DNA from: Nipponacmea schrenckii
Taxonomy: Eukaryota; Mollusca; Gastropoda; Lottiidae
Length of the DNA stretch: 64,000 bases
Reading direction: 5' to 3'
Assembly: GCA_030562195.1 (NCBI GenBank)
Contig: JAUJPP010000005.1
Location: 26,833,106-26,897,105, forward strand
This document shows, in pieces, positions 37,161 through 49,084 of the stretch. A program made the position numbers and the translations under genes. Under the pieces are notes generated by a model. It saw only the letters and a program-made list of their open reading frames with translations. It was not told the origin of the DNA and ran no database searches. The first letter of the stretch is position 1, and every line of letters begins with the position of its first letter.

Positions 37161-40100
37161 ATGGCTACCTTTAGAGGTCGGGAAGTGTTACGCGCGAAGT
37201 ATGATTCTCCTATAGCCAAGAAATTGAGAAGAAGACAGCCGTATCAGGTATTGTTATCACTGGATAAGAATCTCTGTTTTTGTCAAGTACTAAGTAGTCG
37301 TAATATTGGACTGTGAATGACCACAACTGAATGGAGATTGTGTTTTTTTGATGAGCTTAGCTTTTGATGGGCTGGGGGGGGGGGGGGGAGAGTCAGAAAA
37401 CTAGGCTAATCACCTAAAACTTGGGATTTTCCGCACAACATGAACTACAAAAACATCCATCTTTCCAAATAAATCAAAGTTTGGTGGATTCGAGGTATGT
37501 AAATATGTTTAAAACCCCTGCATCCGCGGAGCTGTGGAAAATCCCAAGTTTTAGGTGCTTAGCCTAGTTTTCTGACTCTCCCCCAGCCATATATAGCTAT
37601 CAAAGGCTGGGAATAGAGTCAGCAAGTTTCGGACTAAGGCCTAATCAGAAGGGCCAATTAATATTATTATATTGCCTAATAATTTATAAATTACCACTTG
37701 ATAACTTGATTATACCATATTTGCTTTTGTTTCGGCCATTAAAATTTGTACTAGATTTTTAGATCAATAATGGTTACTCTACGGCCTTGAAGACATTTAC
37801 TTAGTAAATTACAGGTATACCATTTATTTTATTTGGTAAATTGTAAGAGTGATAATCTGTTGTTATGACGTTTTAGTTTAGTGTATGTATTTATATTATA
37901 GGTGGCAAGAAAAGAAGCATGTCAAGTTTATGATAAAATCTATGGTCTTATTTATGGGCATTGTGTTGGGGATGCTGTTGGTTTATTAACAGAAAATATG
38001 TCTAAGGAACAGATTAAAAAAGTACAAAACTTCATCTCCTACATATTAAATAAGCTTATTTATTGTATAGCGCACCATGATGAACGGTTTTCATTTGAAA
38101 AACATGGAACTAATGATATGAGTAGTTAAGCTTTAAACCGTGATGCTTCTTGGCTACATTTCTTACATTTTTTTCTTCTTCAGATATATGGCTCTGTAGC
38201 TTCAAAACTTGAATTGGTTCACAAAAAATTAATTGATGATGCTCATAGAAGGAAATGGAAAGTGAATGATTGGACTGATGAAAGTGATCACATGATAATA
38301 CTTATTCAATCATTGGTTCAAAATTGTGGAGAGGTAAGCTTTTCTACTACATTAGTCTAATTTTGGTGAACTTGACTAATGATGCCTTTTCTGAGATAAT
38401 TGAATTTCCACGTATGTTCATAGTATTGGAATATGTGTGAATACCTGTCTATTTGTCTACAATTTGCAATGTTCTTTTCAGCCAATATCAAATCTTGAAA
38501 TGGCATAAGTTATTATAAAATAGACTACTAGAAAACGGCATGTGATTGGATAATGGGGCAGGATCTTCCTTTTTTTATATTTTTATATTTCATTTAGATT
38601 GTACCAGATGATATTGCCAAAAAATTAATGGACTGGTCTGAACATGGTTTCTTAGAGTTGGGAGATGACATTGGTTATGGTTTGTGCCATGTAAATAAAA
38701 ATGTAATTAATCATCCACAGTTCTCAGAAGAACCCTTAAAGGTGTGATATCGTTTTTTAGAGATGGGTTTCCTAATTTTCTTTTATTCAATATTAATATA
38801 TATTTGATTATTGGACTGCTAATGCTTATATCAATTGATGTGTTTTAATGATTGGGAAATAAAACAGTTTGTCTCTTGTGTCTCTGATTAACTTGTAATT
38901 AGATAATTACAAAGCAATTCAGATTTGTTTCTTCAAAGTCAGTTGCCATAGATTTTTTTTGATTTTCCAGGCTATTATACATGGACATTTATTATTGGTT
39001 AAACATCTTAACTACTCAAATACTTTTGTATTTCATTTATTTATCTCCAGCAAAATATCAATATATGAAAATTAGGTCTAATCAAATATATCTTCATTGT
39101 CAGAGAGTTAGACACTATTCATTGACCTGCAAGGTCCAGGAATCAATTCCAGCATGGGGGTTTATTTTGTTAATGTTCTGACAATTTGAATATTATGATT
39201 GTTGATTAATGTTACAATTAAATTTAAATGAAATTAAGTGAAACAATGGTTGCCTATAAAGTTTTTATTATTTTCAGGCAGCAGAAATCATTTGGAGGAA
39301 ATCTGAACGTACGTGTATAACAAATAGTGCTCTCACTAGATGTTGTGTAATGGGAATACATCATTATAACGCCTTGGGAAAAGTTATCAAATATACCATG
39401 GAAACGTGCTCTATAACACATGCTCACCCTAAGTAAGAGAAATATTTATAATAATAATAATAAACTCTTTATTTTACATGGGTCAGAATTAGGCCCAATA
39501 CACAAGGACATGGTCCTGTCTCACATTCAGCCCATGGGGCAATACAAAAAATAATATCTCAATATACAATTCGTCTAAAAATACACAAGTACATGTGCAT
39601 CAAATGGACAGATCTATGTTCAGGCGTTAAGGCACATGACCACAAAATGAATATACAATACTTCAATTTACTGTGAGAATTTGAAATATAACCTTAATAT
39701 CAATTTCCAGGAGGAATTCCTCAGTGGAACACATTAAGAAGCACATTTTCAAAAAACATGGATTGTGAATCAGGCAAAATAACAAAAGTATGTAATAAAA
39801 GTCAAACTACACCGATTGTTAAAATGTTTTTTGTATGAATTTAGGGTAATTTTTATTTTGATAGATGTATAGCATCATGTGTTGCTGTGACAACAACAAT
39901 AGCAGTATTATTACAGAATGATGAGAAATATCGAACTAAGAAAGGAGAATTAGATATTGACAGTATTATAGAAAATTCTTATCAATATGCTTCCAGGTGT
40001 ATGACTAATTGTTCATATCAAGAGGTTTGTTTTGAAAATATCTGTTAAAAATGGTGAGAATACATCTTATGGAGTAATTATTACTTTAGTATTTTAACTT

Positions 40101-43097
40101 ATAATTATTTCGTGGACAAAATTCAGATTTATTTTTAACGATACATTTGGACAACAATAACATCATTCAGATTATTCATTGAAATGTGTTTTTTTTTACA
40201 GATTAAAGAATTAAGACAATATATGAAAGCTACATCCTTAAAAGAATTAAAGCTAACTGAAGCAGGATTAGCCAATCACACGTATAAAGCTATGGGAGCC
40301 GGATTTTGGGCCTTGAAACAGAAGAACTTTCGTCAAGCAATAACCGATATTATAATGGAGGTAATTAAGGATTTGAGCTATGTGTATGCATACTCTTCAG
40401 AAGAGATGCTGAGAAAACCATCAGTATACGATTATTATTATATAATGTGCATGACCTCATCAAACACTAAAAATCTATGAAACTAATATGCTGTTTTTAT
40501 ACGCCCACATGAAAATGTGGACATATATTACCATCACCCATGTCCGTCCGTCGGTCCGTGCGTCCGTCCGTCCATCTGTCCTTCCATCTGTCTGTAAACA
40601 ATTACTTGTGTACGCGATATAGGCCAGAGTTTTTATCCGATTTGAATGAAACTTGGTATGTGCATTCATCTTGATAATATCTCGGACAAGTTCGAAAAAG
40701 GCACGATTCCAAAAATCGGTTTATGAGTTATTGCACTTGATTAACTGAAAAAAACATTAAAATTTACTTGTGTACGCAATAGAAGCTGTAGTTATTATCG
40801 ATTTGAAAGAAACTTGGTAGGTGTATTCATCTTGATAATATCTCGGACAAGTTCGAAAATGGCATGATTCCAGTTGTCGGTTTATGAGTTATGGCCCTTG
40901 ATTAAATGAAAAAAACGTTAAAATTTACATGTGTACGCAATAGAAGCTGTAGTTTTTATCCGATTTGAATGAAACTTGGTATGTGTATTCATCTTGATAA
41001 TATCTCGGAAAAGATCGAAAATGGCACGATTCCAGATGTGGGTTTATGAGTTATGGCCCTTGATTAGATGGGAAAACGTTAAAATTTACTTGTGTATGCA
41101 ATAGAAGCTGTAGTTTTCATCCGATTTGAATTAAACTGGGTATGTGTATTCATCTTGATAATATCTCGGACAAGTTCGAAAATGGCACGATTCCAGATGT
41201 CGGTTTGTGAGTTATGGCCCTTGATTAAATGAAAAAACGTTAATATTTAGTTGTGTACACAATAGAAGCTATAGTTTGCATCCGATTTTAATGAAACTTG
41301 GAATGTGTATTTATCCTGATAATATCTCAGACAAGTTCGAAAATAGCACGATTCCAGATGTCTGTTTATGAGTAATGGCCCTTGAATAAATGAAGAAACG
41401 TTAATATTTACTTGTGTACACAATAGAAGCTATAGTTTGCATCTGATTTTAATGAAATTTGGAATGTGTATTTATCTTGAAAATATCTCAGACAAGTTCG
41501 AAAATAGCACGATTCCAGATGTCTGTTTATGAGTTATGGCCCTTGATTAAATGAAAAAACGTTAAAATGTACTTGTGTATGCAATAGAAGCTATAGTTTT
41601 CATCGGATATGAATGAAACTTTGTATGTGTATTCATCTTGATAATTTCTAGCCAGATGTCTGTTTATGAGTTATGGCCCTTGATTAAATGAAAAAACGTT
41701 AAAATGTACTTGTGTATGCAATAGAAGCTATAGTTTTCATCCAATATGAATGAAACTTGGTATGTGTATTCATCTTGATAATTTCTTGCCAGATGTCTAA
41801 TTATAAGTTATGGCCCTTGATTAAATGAATAAACGTTAAAATTTACTTGTGTACGCAATAGAAGCTGTAGTTTTTATCTGATTTGAATGAAACTTGGTAT
41901 GTGTATTCATCTTGATAATATCTCGCCAGATGTCTGTTTATGAGTTATGGCCCTTGATTAAATGAATAAACGTTAAAATGTACTTGTGTATGCAATAGAA
42001 ATTATAGTTTTCATCCGAAATGAACGAAACTTGGTATGTGTATTCATCTTGATAATATCTCGCCAGATGTCTGTTTATGAGTAATGGCCCTTGATTAAAT
42101 GAGACAATGTTAAAATGTACTTGTGTACGCAATAGAAGCTGTAGTTTTTATCAATTTGAATGAAACTTGGTATGTGTATTCGTCTTAATAACATCTCGGA
42201 CAAGTTAAAAAATGGTGCGATTCCAGATGTTGGTTTATGACTTATTGCCCTTGATTAAATGAAAAAACATGGAATATTCTGTTTGCTGAAGTGGGCATAT
42301 GTTACCTTGCCTGGCAAGCTATCTTTATCTAAAGGGTTGCCTTGCTACTCAGCAAACTAAAAATGTTATTACTCTTTGAAGGGGCAGTAAGCAACATTAT
42401 AGAAGACATATTTTTCTTTAATTATTTTGCTAAATTCTGTATAATAATTCCAGTCCACCCAGCTGTAAATGGGTACAGATAATCCGGGAAAGATCAATGC
42501 CAAGGGCCAGGAAAGGATCCCTGTCACAGCGGACTTGTGAACCTAAGTTGTTATCCTTGTAAAATGTAGTTGTTTCTTTCCTTCTTTTTAGTAGTTTTCT
42601 TTTACTTCTCTGTAGGGTGGTGATTCTGATGCCAATGCCTGTGTAGCAGGTGCTATGTTAGGGTGTAAATTAGGGGTGAAAGAGATTCCACAATCCTGGA
42701 TTACAGCTTTAGAACATAGATTATGGTTAGATCAAATCATAGATAGGTATACCAATATTGTTTTTATCTTATAAACCATGCACAAAGTATGAAAGATTTC
42801 AACTTGGTTACTCTTTTCCATGGTTCAAATTAACAAAAGTTGAAGTGGCATATAATGCTTGCATTAGATGTTATTGAGCAGAAATAGTGTATGCATTTGT
42901 TTAACAACAAAAAGAGTCTTTAAAAGCTAAGAGAGTAGAAATGCAGGTATATGTTAGAAGACGATTTGACAAGCTTAATATTTCGTATTAGAAAATTCTA
43001 TTATAACAGATTATTATTTTTTACTGTTTATTATTTTAGCTATCTACATATGATGGAAGGTGGAAGTTTTAAACCTAAAGTAGAAACAACAGTGTGA
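37161..43097 (+). CDS. ADP-ribosylglycohydrolase-family protein, nine exons
   Basis: Nine exons join in phase: 37161-37247, 37902-38021, 38184-38333, 38598-38741, 39278-39432, 39865-40024, 40202-40360, 42616-42746 and 43040-43097. They give 387 residues and a TGA. The family fold (DraG/ARH) hydrolyses ADP-ribose bonds on proteins or small molecules using two metal ions. Landmarks: GHCVGDAVG (residues 48-56), WTDESDHM (about 99-106, where relatives have a TDDxD metal site), a weak NGALMR equivalent (TNSALTRCC) in exon 5, MGAGFWALKQ in exon 7, and GGDSDANACVAGAMLG (326-341, usual GGDTDxxxAxxGA). The first metal site keeps T-D but has E for the second D. I prefer the ATG at 37161 (AAAATGG) over an in-frame ATG at 37098. 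AATAAA lies at 43634. Introns 1 and 7 contain mobile repeats. No signal peptide; location unknown. Activity cannot be judged from sequence. Confidence 0.9.
37358..37610. mobile_element. MITE-like element with long terminal inverted repeats in intron 1
   Basis: The left arm (GAGAGTCAGAAAACTAGGCT, then AATCACCTAAAACTTGGG and ATTTTCC) is matched almost perfectly by the inverted right arm at 37536-37588 (GAGAGTCAGAAAACTAGGCT, then AAGCACCTAAAACTTGGG and ATTTTCC). The arms exceed 50 bp and are preceded by a G-run of about 15 on the left and GGGGG on the right. The spacer is about 100 bp. No coding capacity. Superfamily not recognised. Confidence 0.75.
39447..39840. repeat. (ATA)n tract followed by possible retroelement 3' tail
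   Basis: An AATAATAATAAT run leads into CTCTTTATTTTACATGGGTC and about 350 bp that is less AT-rich than the intron around it. This is the reversed look of a retroelement 3' end, with a trinucleotide tail and an inverted AATAAA. It lies in intron 5 of the ADP-ribosylglycohydrolase-like gene. The element type was not recognised. Confidence 0.35.
40493..42335 (+). repeat. Large interspersed repeat, block 3 (161-bp units, about ten copies)
   Basis: Starts TTTTTATACGCCCACATGAA with a GTCC-rich run, then tandem units headed ACTTGTGTACGCAATAGAAG. Unit starts at about 40605, 40767, 40928, 41089, 41250, 41411 and 41572 are 161 bp apart; later units are shortened to about 137 bp by a common deletion. 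It ends AAGTGGGCATATGTTACC and TTGCCTGGCAAGCTATCTTT. It lies within intron 7 of the ADP-ribosylglycohydrolase-like gene. A different subfamily from blocks 1 and 2, but with the same ends and shared internal cores. Confidence 0.92.
42445..42560. repeat. Possible SINE 3' fragment
   Basis: CAGTCCACCCAGCTGTAAAT then GGGTACAGATAATCCGGG resembles, from memory, the conserved central or 3' part of tRNA-derived SINEs in invertebrates. No intact A and B boxes were found beside it. Offered only as a hint; it sits just before exon 8 of the ADP-ribosylglycohydrolase-like gene. Confidence 0.3.
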
Positions 43098-43972
43098 CAT
43101 GATGCACATAGCATCAGATTATACATATATAATACACCAAAGAATATTCAAGTCAATATATTTTAGTCAATATATTGAAAAAAATCTTTTAAGAGATGCA
43201 AAATGTTCACATATACAAGAGTTAATAAGGGGCAGTGTGAACTAATATACATTGAATATGTTCTAAATGAAAAGCTCAAAAGTATGTGCCTTTTAATGTT
43301 GTCCTGATCGATATAAATTTGTCTTGCTTTACAAAACTGTTTGGATAAAGTTAAAAAGGGCATGGTTCAAATTGATCTTGATATTTTGAAGCTGGCACAG
43401 ACTTCCCATTTATTTTGGGATCCAGAAATAGTTTACTCTATGTCTATAAGGTAACTTTTTGAGCTCTCTATAATTCTGAACTTCAGAAGTGTATAATAAA
43501 ACTTCAAAAGTGTTGTATATGAAATAATTTAAGATATGTATATTTTAACTGTGATATTGGTATTGTTCATTATATATGTTTACCTTATGGTTATATATTC
43601 ATGAAGACACAATTTATCTATATTGTAAATAGAAATAAAACTTGAAAATCTACTGCCAGACATAATAACTTTGACAATATATTGTAGCTATATACACATG
43701 CAGACAGTACTTAGAATGGATGTAAATTTTGCATTTAATAATTGTAGTGATATTCATTTTTGATACTTTTTTTTATCTTTAAATCTGCTAAATGTAAAGA
43801 TAGTAGTTACCAGAGATGTTCATAAATTTGCAGAAAATTCCACTGTGAACTTGAGGCGAATTTTCAGAATTACCTTGAACTTTTGAAACTTTTTAGAGAA
43901 GTTATCAGTATTTTTAATTAGGCATAACAAGATTCAAATTTGACTCTAAAATTTACATTTAAATTACATTAA
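43098..43972. other. 3' untranslated and flanking sequence of the ADP-ribosylglycohydrolase-like gene
   Basis: AT-rich sequence after the stop codon with AATAAA at 43634. No other feature recognised before the next repeat block. Confidence 0.45.
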
Positions 43973-45112
43973 AGTGGGTGTATATAGTCGTCGACCCTGT
44001 CTGTCTGTCTGACTGTCTGCCTGTCCACAATTGTTGTGAATACGATAGTGACCACATTTCTTGATGGATTTTTAATGAAACTTAGATGAGTCTTTGTAAT
44101 GACCGAAGGATAAAGCCTATTCAAGATAAAACCAATCGAAAAATATTTACTACGAGTTATTGCCCTTGTCCTGAAATTTCATGTGAACACGATAGGGAGC
44201 CGGATTCTTGATGGAATATAATGAAATTGGTGTGAGTCTTTTCAATCACCCTAATATGAAGCCTATTAATAATCAAAAAATATTTTCTATGAGTTATTGC
44301 CCTTGTCCTTGAATTGTTTGTGGACATGATAGAGAGCTGGATTCTTGATGGATTTTGACGAAACTTGGTGTGAGTGTTTGTTATAACCCAAGGATGAACC
44401 CTATTGAAAATCAGTTTAATTAAAAAATATTTAATATGAGTTATTACCCTTGTTCTTAAAAACGTGTCTGCCTTTGTTCTTAAATTCTTTGTGGACACGA
44501 TAGAGAGCTGGTTTTCTCATGGATTTTGACGAAACTCGGTGTGAGCCTTTGTAATCACCCAAGTATAAAGCCTATTAAAAAAAAACCAGACCAATCGAAA
44601 AATACTTTCTATGAGTTATTGCCCTTGTTCTTGAATTCTTTGTGGACACAATAGAGAGCTGGTTTCTTGATGGATTTTGACAAAACTTGGTTTGAGTCTT
44701 TGTAATCGCCCAAGGATAAAGCCTATTAAAAAAAAACCCAGACCAATCGAAAAAAAAATTTCTATGAGTTATTGCCCTTGTTCTTGAATTCTTTGTGGAC
44801 CCGATAGAGAGCTGGATTCTTGATGGATTTTGACGAAACTTGGTGTGAGGTTTTGAAATCACCCAAGGATGAAGCTTTTTAAAAAATCAGACCAATCGAA
44901 AAGTATTTTCTATGAGTTATTGCCCTAATCTTGTCCTTGAATTGTTTGTGGACACGATAGAGAGCTGATTTTCGTGATGGATTTGGATAAAAATTTATTG
45001 TGAGAGTATTTAAAATTCAAGAAAAATCTTTTACTGATAATTCTTGTCAACTTACCAGACAAATTGGCTGCCATTATAAATGTGGGCGTATTACGATGGC
45101 CATCGCTATTTT
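43973..45112 (+). repeat. Large interspersed repeat, block 4 (about 150-165 bp units)
   Basis: Begins GTGGGTGTATATAGTCGTCG and a run of GTCT/GTCC, then units of the type GACACGATAGAGAGCTGG, GATTTTGACGAAACTTGGTG and TATGAGTTATTGCCCTTG. It ends with AAATTGGCTGCCATTATAAA and TGTGGGCGTATTAC. The ORFs at 44157-44498 and 44575-44862 (-) are translations of these units, not genes. Confidence 0.88.
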
Positions 45113-45154
45113 TTCAATTTATGTATGCTTGCATGTGTTAATGATGTAGAGGTA

Positions 45155-45524
45155 TTAAATTTTTACATGCCCACACATTAACATGGGCGTATATAGCCGT
45201 CTGTCCATTATTGTTGTGGACACCAGAGAGAGATAGTTTCTAAACAGATTTTGATAAAAGTTGGTGCAACTGTTTGTAATCACCCAAGGATGAATTGTAT
45301 TGAAAGACAGACAAATTGAAATATATTAACTTTGAGTTATTGCCCTTGTTTTTGAAAACCACTTCGATTTATTGTATAAATGTTAGAGAGCTTGTTTCTT
45401 GATGGATTTTGAAGTTTTCCACATCACTCAAGGTTGAGCCCTATTAAAACATTTACTGATAACTCTTGTCAAACTCTTGGACAAATTGGCTGCCTTTACA
45501 TATGTGGGCATGTTATGCTATTTT
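45155..45524 (+). repeat. Large interspersed repeat, block 5 (short copy)
   Basis: Opens TACATGCCCACACATTAACA with its GGGCGTATA partner, contains two diverged units, and closes with AAATTGGCTGCCTTTACATA and GTGGGCATGTTA. Only about 370 bp, so it is a minimal-length family member with both ends recognisable. Confidence 0.8.
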
Positions 45525-46975
45525 TATACGCCCACATGGAAATGTGGACGTATATTGCCGTCGCCCCTGTCCGTCCGTCCACATTTGTTGTATCCACGAT
45601 AGAGGCTACAGTTTTTATCTGATCTTAATGAAACTTGGTATACATGTATATATTGATGATATCTCGGTCAAGTTCGAAAATGGAAATTATCGCATGAATG
45701 GTTTTTGAGTTATTGCACTTGACTTAGTGAAAACGCATCAAATTTGGTTTGTATCCACAATAGAGGCTACAGTTTTTATCCGATCTTAATGAAACTTGGT
45801 ATACATGTATATATTGATGATATCTCAGGGCAAGTTCAAAAATAGGGAAAAAATCGCATGAACGGTTTTTTGAGTTATCGCCTTTGACTTAGTAAAAACA
45901 CGTCAAATTTGGGTTGTATCAACAATAGAGGCTACAGTTTTTATCCGATCTTAATGAAACTTGGTATACATGTATATATTGATGATATCTCGGTCAAGTC
46001 CGAAAATAGGGAAAAAATTCCGCATGAGCGGTTTTTGAGTTATCGCCCTTGACTTAGTAAAAACGCCAAATTCGGCTTGTATCAACAATAGAGGCTACAG
46101 TTTTTATCCGATCTTAATGAAACTTGGTATACATGTATATATTGATGATATCTCGGTCAAGTCCGAAAATGGAAATTACCGCATGAACGGTTTTTGAGTT
46201 ATCGCCCTTGACTTAGTAAAAGTCGTCAAAATTTTGTATTTCCCCAATAGAGGCTCAATTTTTTACGTATCTTAATGAAACTTGGTATACATTAAATTGA
46301 TTAGCCTCAGGGCAAGTTTGAAAATTTTTACAGTTATTGCAAAGAATTGTTTTTTAGTTATTGCCCTTGACTTAGTAAAATTGCGTCAAAATTCTATTTC
46401 GATGCAATAAAAGCTCTTTAAATTTTTAAAGGATGTTTTATGAAACTTGGTGTAAGCATTTAAATTAATAAGACCTCAGTCAAGTTTGAATTTTGACATT
46501 TTTTCAATGAATTGTTTTTTAGGGTTTTTGACCCCTTTACTTAGTAAAATTGCGTCAAAATTCTATTGTGGTTGCAATAAGAAGCTTTAATTTTCAAAGG
46601 ATTTTGATGGAACTTGGTGTAAGCATCAGAATTAATAAGACATTAGTCAAGTTTGAATTTCTGACTTTTTTTAACAAATGCTTTTTGGGTTATTGACCTT
46701 GACTTAGTAAAATTGCGTCAAAAATATTTGTGGGTGAAAAATAAGCTTCAATTTTTTAATAGATTTGATGAAACTTGGTATCTGAAATAGATAAGATGGT
46801 GGTCAAGTTCTTAATTGACAATTTTCCATGAACAGTTTCTGAGTTTTTGCCCTTAACTTCAATATTAATTCATTGAATGTTTTTTGAGTTATTGCTCTAT
46901 TTATTTTTCAAATTCAATGCTGCCAGTGGGTGTATGTTACCTTGCCTGGCAAGCTACATGTATCTTTATTTTATT
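45525..46975 (+). repeat. Large interspersed repeat, block 6 (161-165 bp units)
   Basis: Opens TTTTTATACGCCCACATGGA and a GTCC run. Units begin ATAGAGGCTACAGTTTTTAT, with starts at 45601, 45762 and about 45927. The later units are more diverged. It ends ATGCTGCCAGTGGGTGTATG and TTGCCTGGCAAGCTACATG. It abuts block 5 directly, giving three adjacent copies over 3 kb. Confidence 0.9.
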
Positions 46976-47433
46976 ATTATAGTGCAATATTAGCAAATAT
47001 ATATTCTACCTGTTATATTATTATTGGTTTGTAGGGCAATAAATCAGAATCATTCTAAACTGTTATTTCTACTTTTTATGATGTTTTCATTACAAAGAAA
47101 CAGCAGTCTGCAGCAGAGAAAGATAAATTATTTCAACAATTTCACTGATAAAGACTATCAACCAAATTAATGGATTATAAATTTAATTCTATATTTGATT
47201 CTCAGTTACAATTTACAATTTGACCTATCTGAACAGGAAAGACAGAAGATTGACTCAATTATACAAGTCTGTCAGCTATCAGCACAGTGAATGTCCAGAT
47301 TTAAACAAAACCTTCATACATTTTTCCTTCCTGTGACCTGCCATACACTGCAAGTAGTTTAGGGAATACAAGCCAATTCATCCTGTGAAAAGCATAATGT
47401 TACTGATATCTTGAAACAGCCAGTAGTTGTGGC
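46976..47433. other. Presumed 3' flank of TXNL4B
   Basis: About 450 bp between repeat block 6 and the TXNL4B stop codon (minus strand). No coding signal. Confidence 0.4.
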
Positions 47434-48491
47434 CTATATATCTTTATATAGGAGATCATATTTATATATATCTCTTGGATCTAGAGGACTTGTCACCATA
47501 AACTTTCCTTTCATAGCACCTCTATATACAGTCTCCACAACATCAATAAAATGTTGTTTTTTCTTGAAACTTCCAATATATTTAGTATTATCTTGGCTCC
47601 TGAAATGACATGGACTCCAAATAATTAGAAAGGACTTAACACACTTCTCAGTATTTAAAGCTGTCAATATAATTTGTCTTTCATGGGATTTTCTTCATGC
47701 CAAAGGGTTAGAAATTGTAGAGCCATTTTTGACACTCTTTTCATTCATTCAATTCCTGCAGTTTCCTGGGGAGTTTGCAGTTTTCAAGACTGGACTTACT
47801 ACTATATATGCCATCTGTCAAATAAACTGATGTTAATGAATCAATTAATACTAATGTGTAAGCACATTTGGCTTAAAAATTCCACTTAAATTATCCACCA
47901 CTTACCCCCAGTCTATTTTCATATGTTGTGCATTAAAGAAGAAGAGAGTGGATGGAATAAGAGTAATATCAAAATATTGAGTATAAACTGGAACAGAATC
48001 AACATCTACACAATAAATAACTGCCATATTAGATAGATCAACACTAGCTTTCTCTAACTGAAAAAAATTAAACATTGAGTTAGATGGACCATCACTAACT
48101 GTAGGCCTATAATAATAATATACTTACTGTACATTCATCAACACTACTTTTCTGTAACTGTAAAGACAACACTTAGTTCAAATATTACATTAATAGATTA
48201 AAACTAGCATCTTCTTACTTAGACTTAAAAAATAGATTAACATTAACTGAGGTATTTAAAATCTTTTCGGTCTCTATTTTAGACGGTCGATTTGTACATA
48301 TTGTTTATAGATTCTGTCGATATGTAGCCTACTACTATTTTAAGCCCACGCCAACTTACAACATCATCTAACTGTAAACAAACTGGATCGCCATCTCTAC
48401 CAAATCTTAAAACTAAAACAATGTCCTCTGTATACTTTATTACTTCATCAACTTCACGTTTATTGGAAAGTTTTTTCAAAATATAATTCAT
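47434..48491 (-). CDS. TXNL4B: Thioredoxin-like 4B (DIM2/DLP), complete, three exons
   Basis: Exons 48491-48360, 48057-47906 and 47599-47434 join in phase to give 149 residues, the same length as the human protein. Conserved stretches: [20 protein letters not shown] in exon 1, [16 protein letters not shown] and IPSTLFFFN in exon 2, and [11 protein letters not shown] with KYDLLYKDI at the end in exon 3. The family is a thioredoxin fold without the CxxC redox pair; it relates to the U5 snRNP protein TXNL4A (Dim1) and is known as a nuclear factor needed for pre-mRNA splicing and cell-cycle progression. The ATG at 48491 matches the family start; upstream codons in frame have no ATG. Introns are GT-AG with GTAAGT donors. 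Confidence 0.97.
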
Positions 48492-49077
48492 TTCACCTCT
48501 TCTTTCACTTTGAGTATGTAGCTTCGATCTTCCAGTCACGATTGGAACAGTGTTGTTTTCGCTATCGTCTCAATAATCGCGTCCACATTAAAGAGCAATA
48601 TCTGTGCAAGTCGACCGCGAGAAATAGATATTTCGAACAATTTTTACACGCCTACAAAGGAGTTGTCTATCAAACCTCTCTGATTTGTACTGAAATAGAC
48701 GTATTTGCCGTCACACCTGTCTGTCAGTCTTGTAAATTTTTCTTTTTGATAGAGACTACAGTTTTGATCCAACTTCCAAACATTGGAATTGATAATATCT
48801 AGAGATTAGGGATTGTAGGTTGTAACATTGCGGTTAAGCAATGCTACGAAAGCACAGGCACAGGCATGTACACATTACCTCCAGTGATAAGAGTATCGTA
48901 TGTGCAGTTGTGCAAAAAAAAATATGGAATGAAAAGATCAAGTAATCATCTATAATCTTTATAATCTGAAATGTAAAAAAAATACTACTGTTTCCCACCA
49001 ATGGAAATTATAATAAATGTATTTTACTTGTGAAACTGAAAAGTTTAATGGAAAAAAGGGAGAAAAGGGACTTAGCC
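48492..49077. other. Upstream flank of TXNL4B with a worn repeat fragment
   Basis: Presumed promoter region. From about 48640 to 48790 a decayed piece of the large repeat family is visible (TTTACACGCCTACAAAGG, TATTTGCCGTC, CCTGTCTGTCAGTC, GATAGAGACTACAGTTTTGA). Nothing else recognised. Confidence 0.5.
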
Positions 49078-49084
49078 TTAAAGC

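Noticed and set aside
39050..39180. B-box-like GGAATCAATTCC preceded by a weak A-box, possible tRNA or SINE
   Set aside because: No cloverleaf can be folded and the A-box is poor. Not supported as a tRNA gene.
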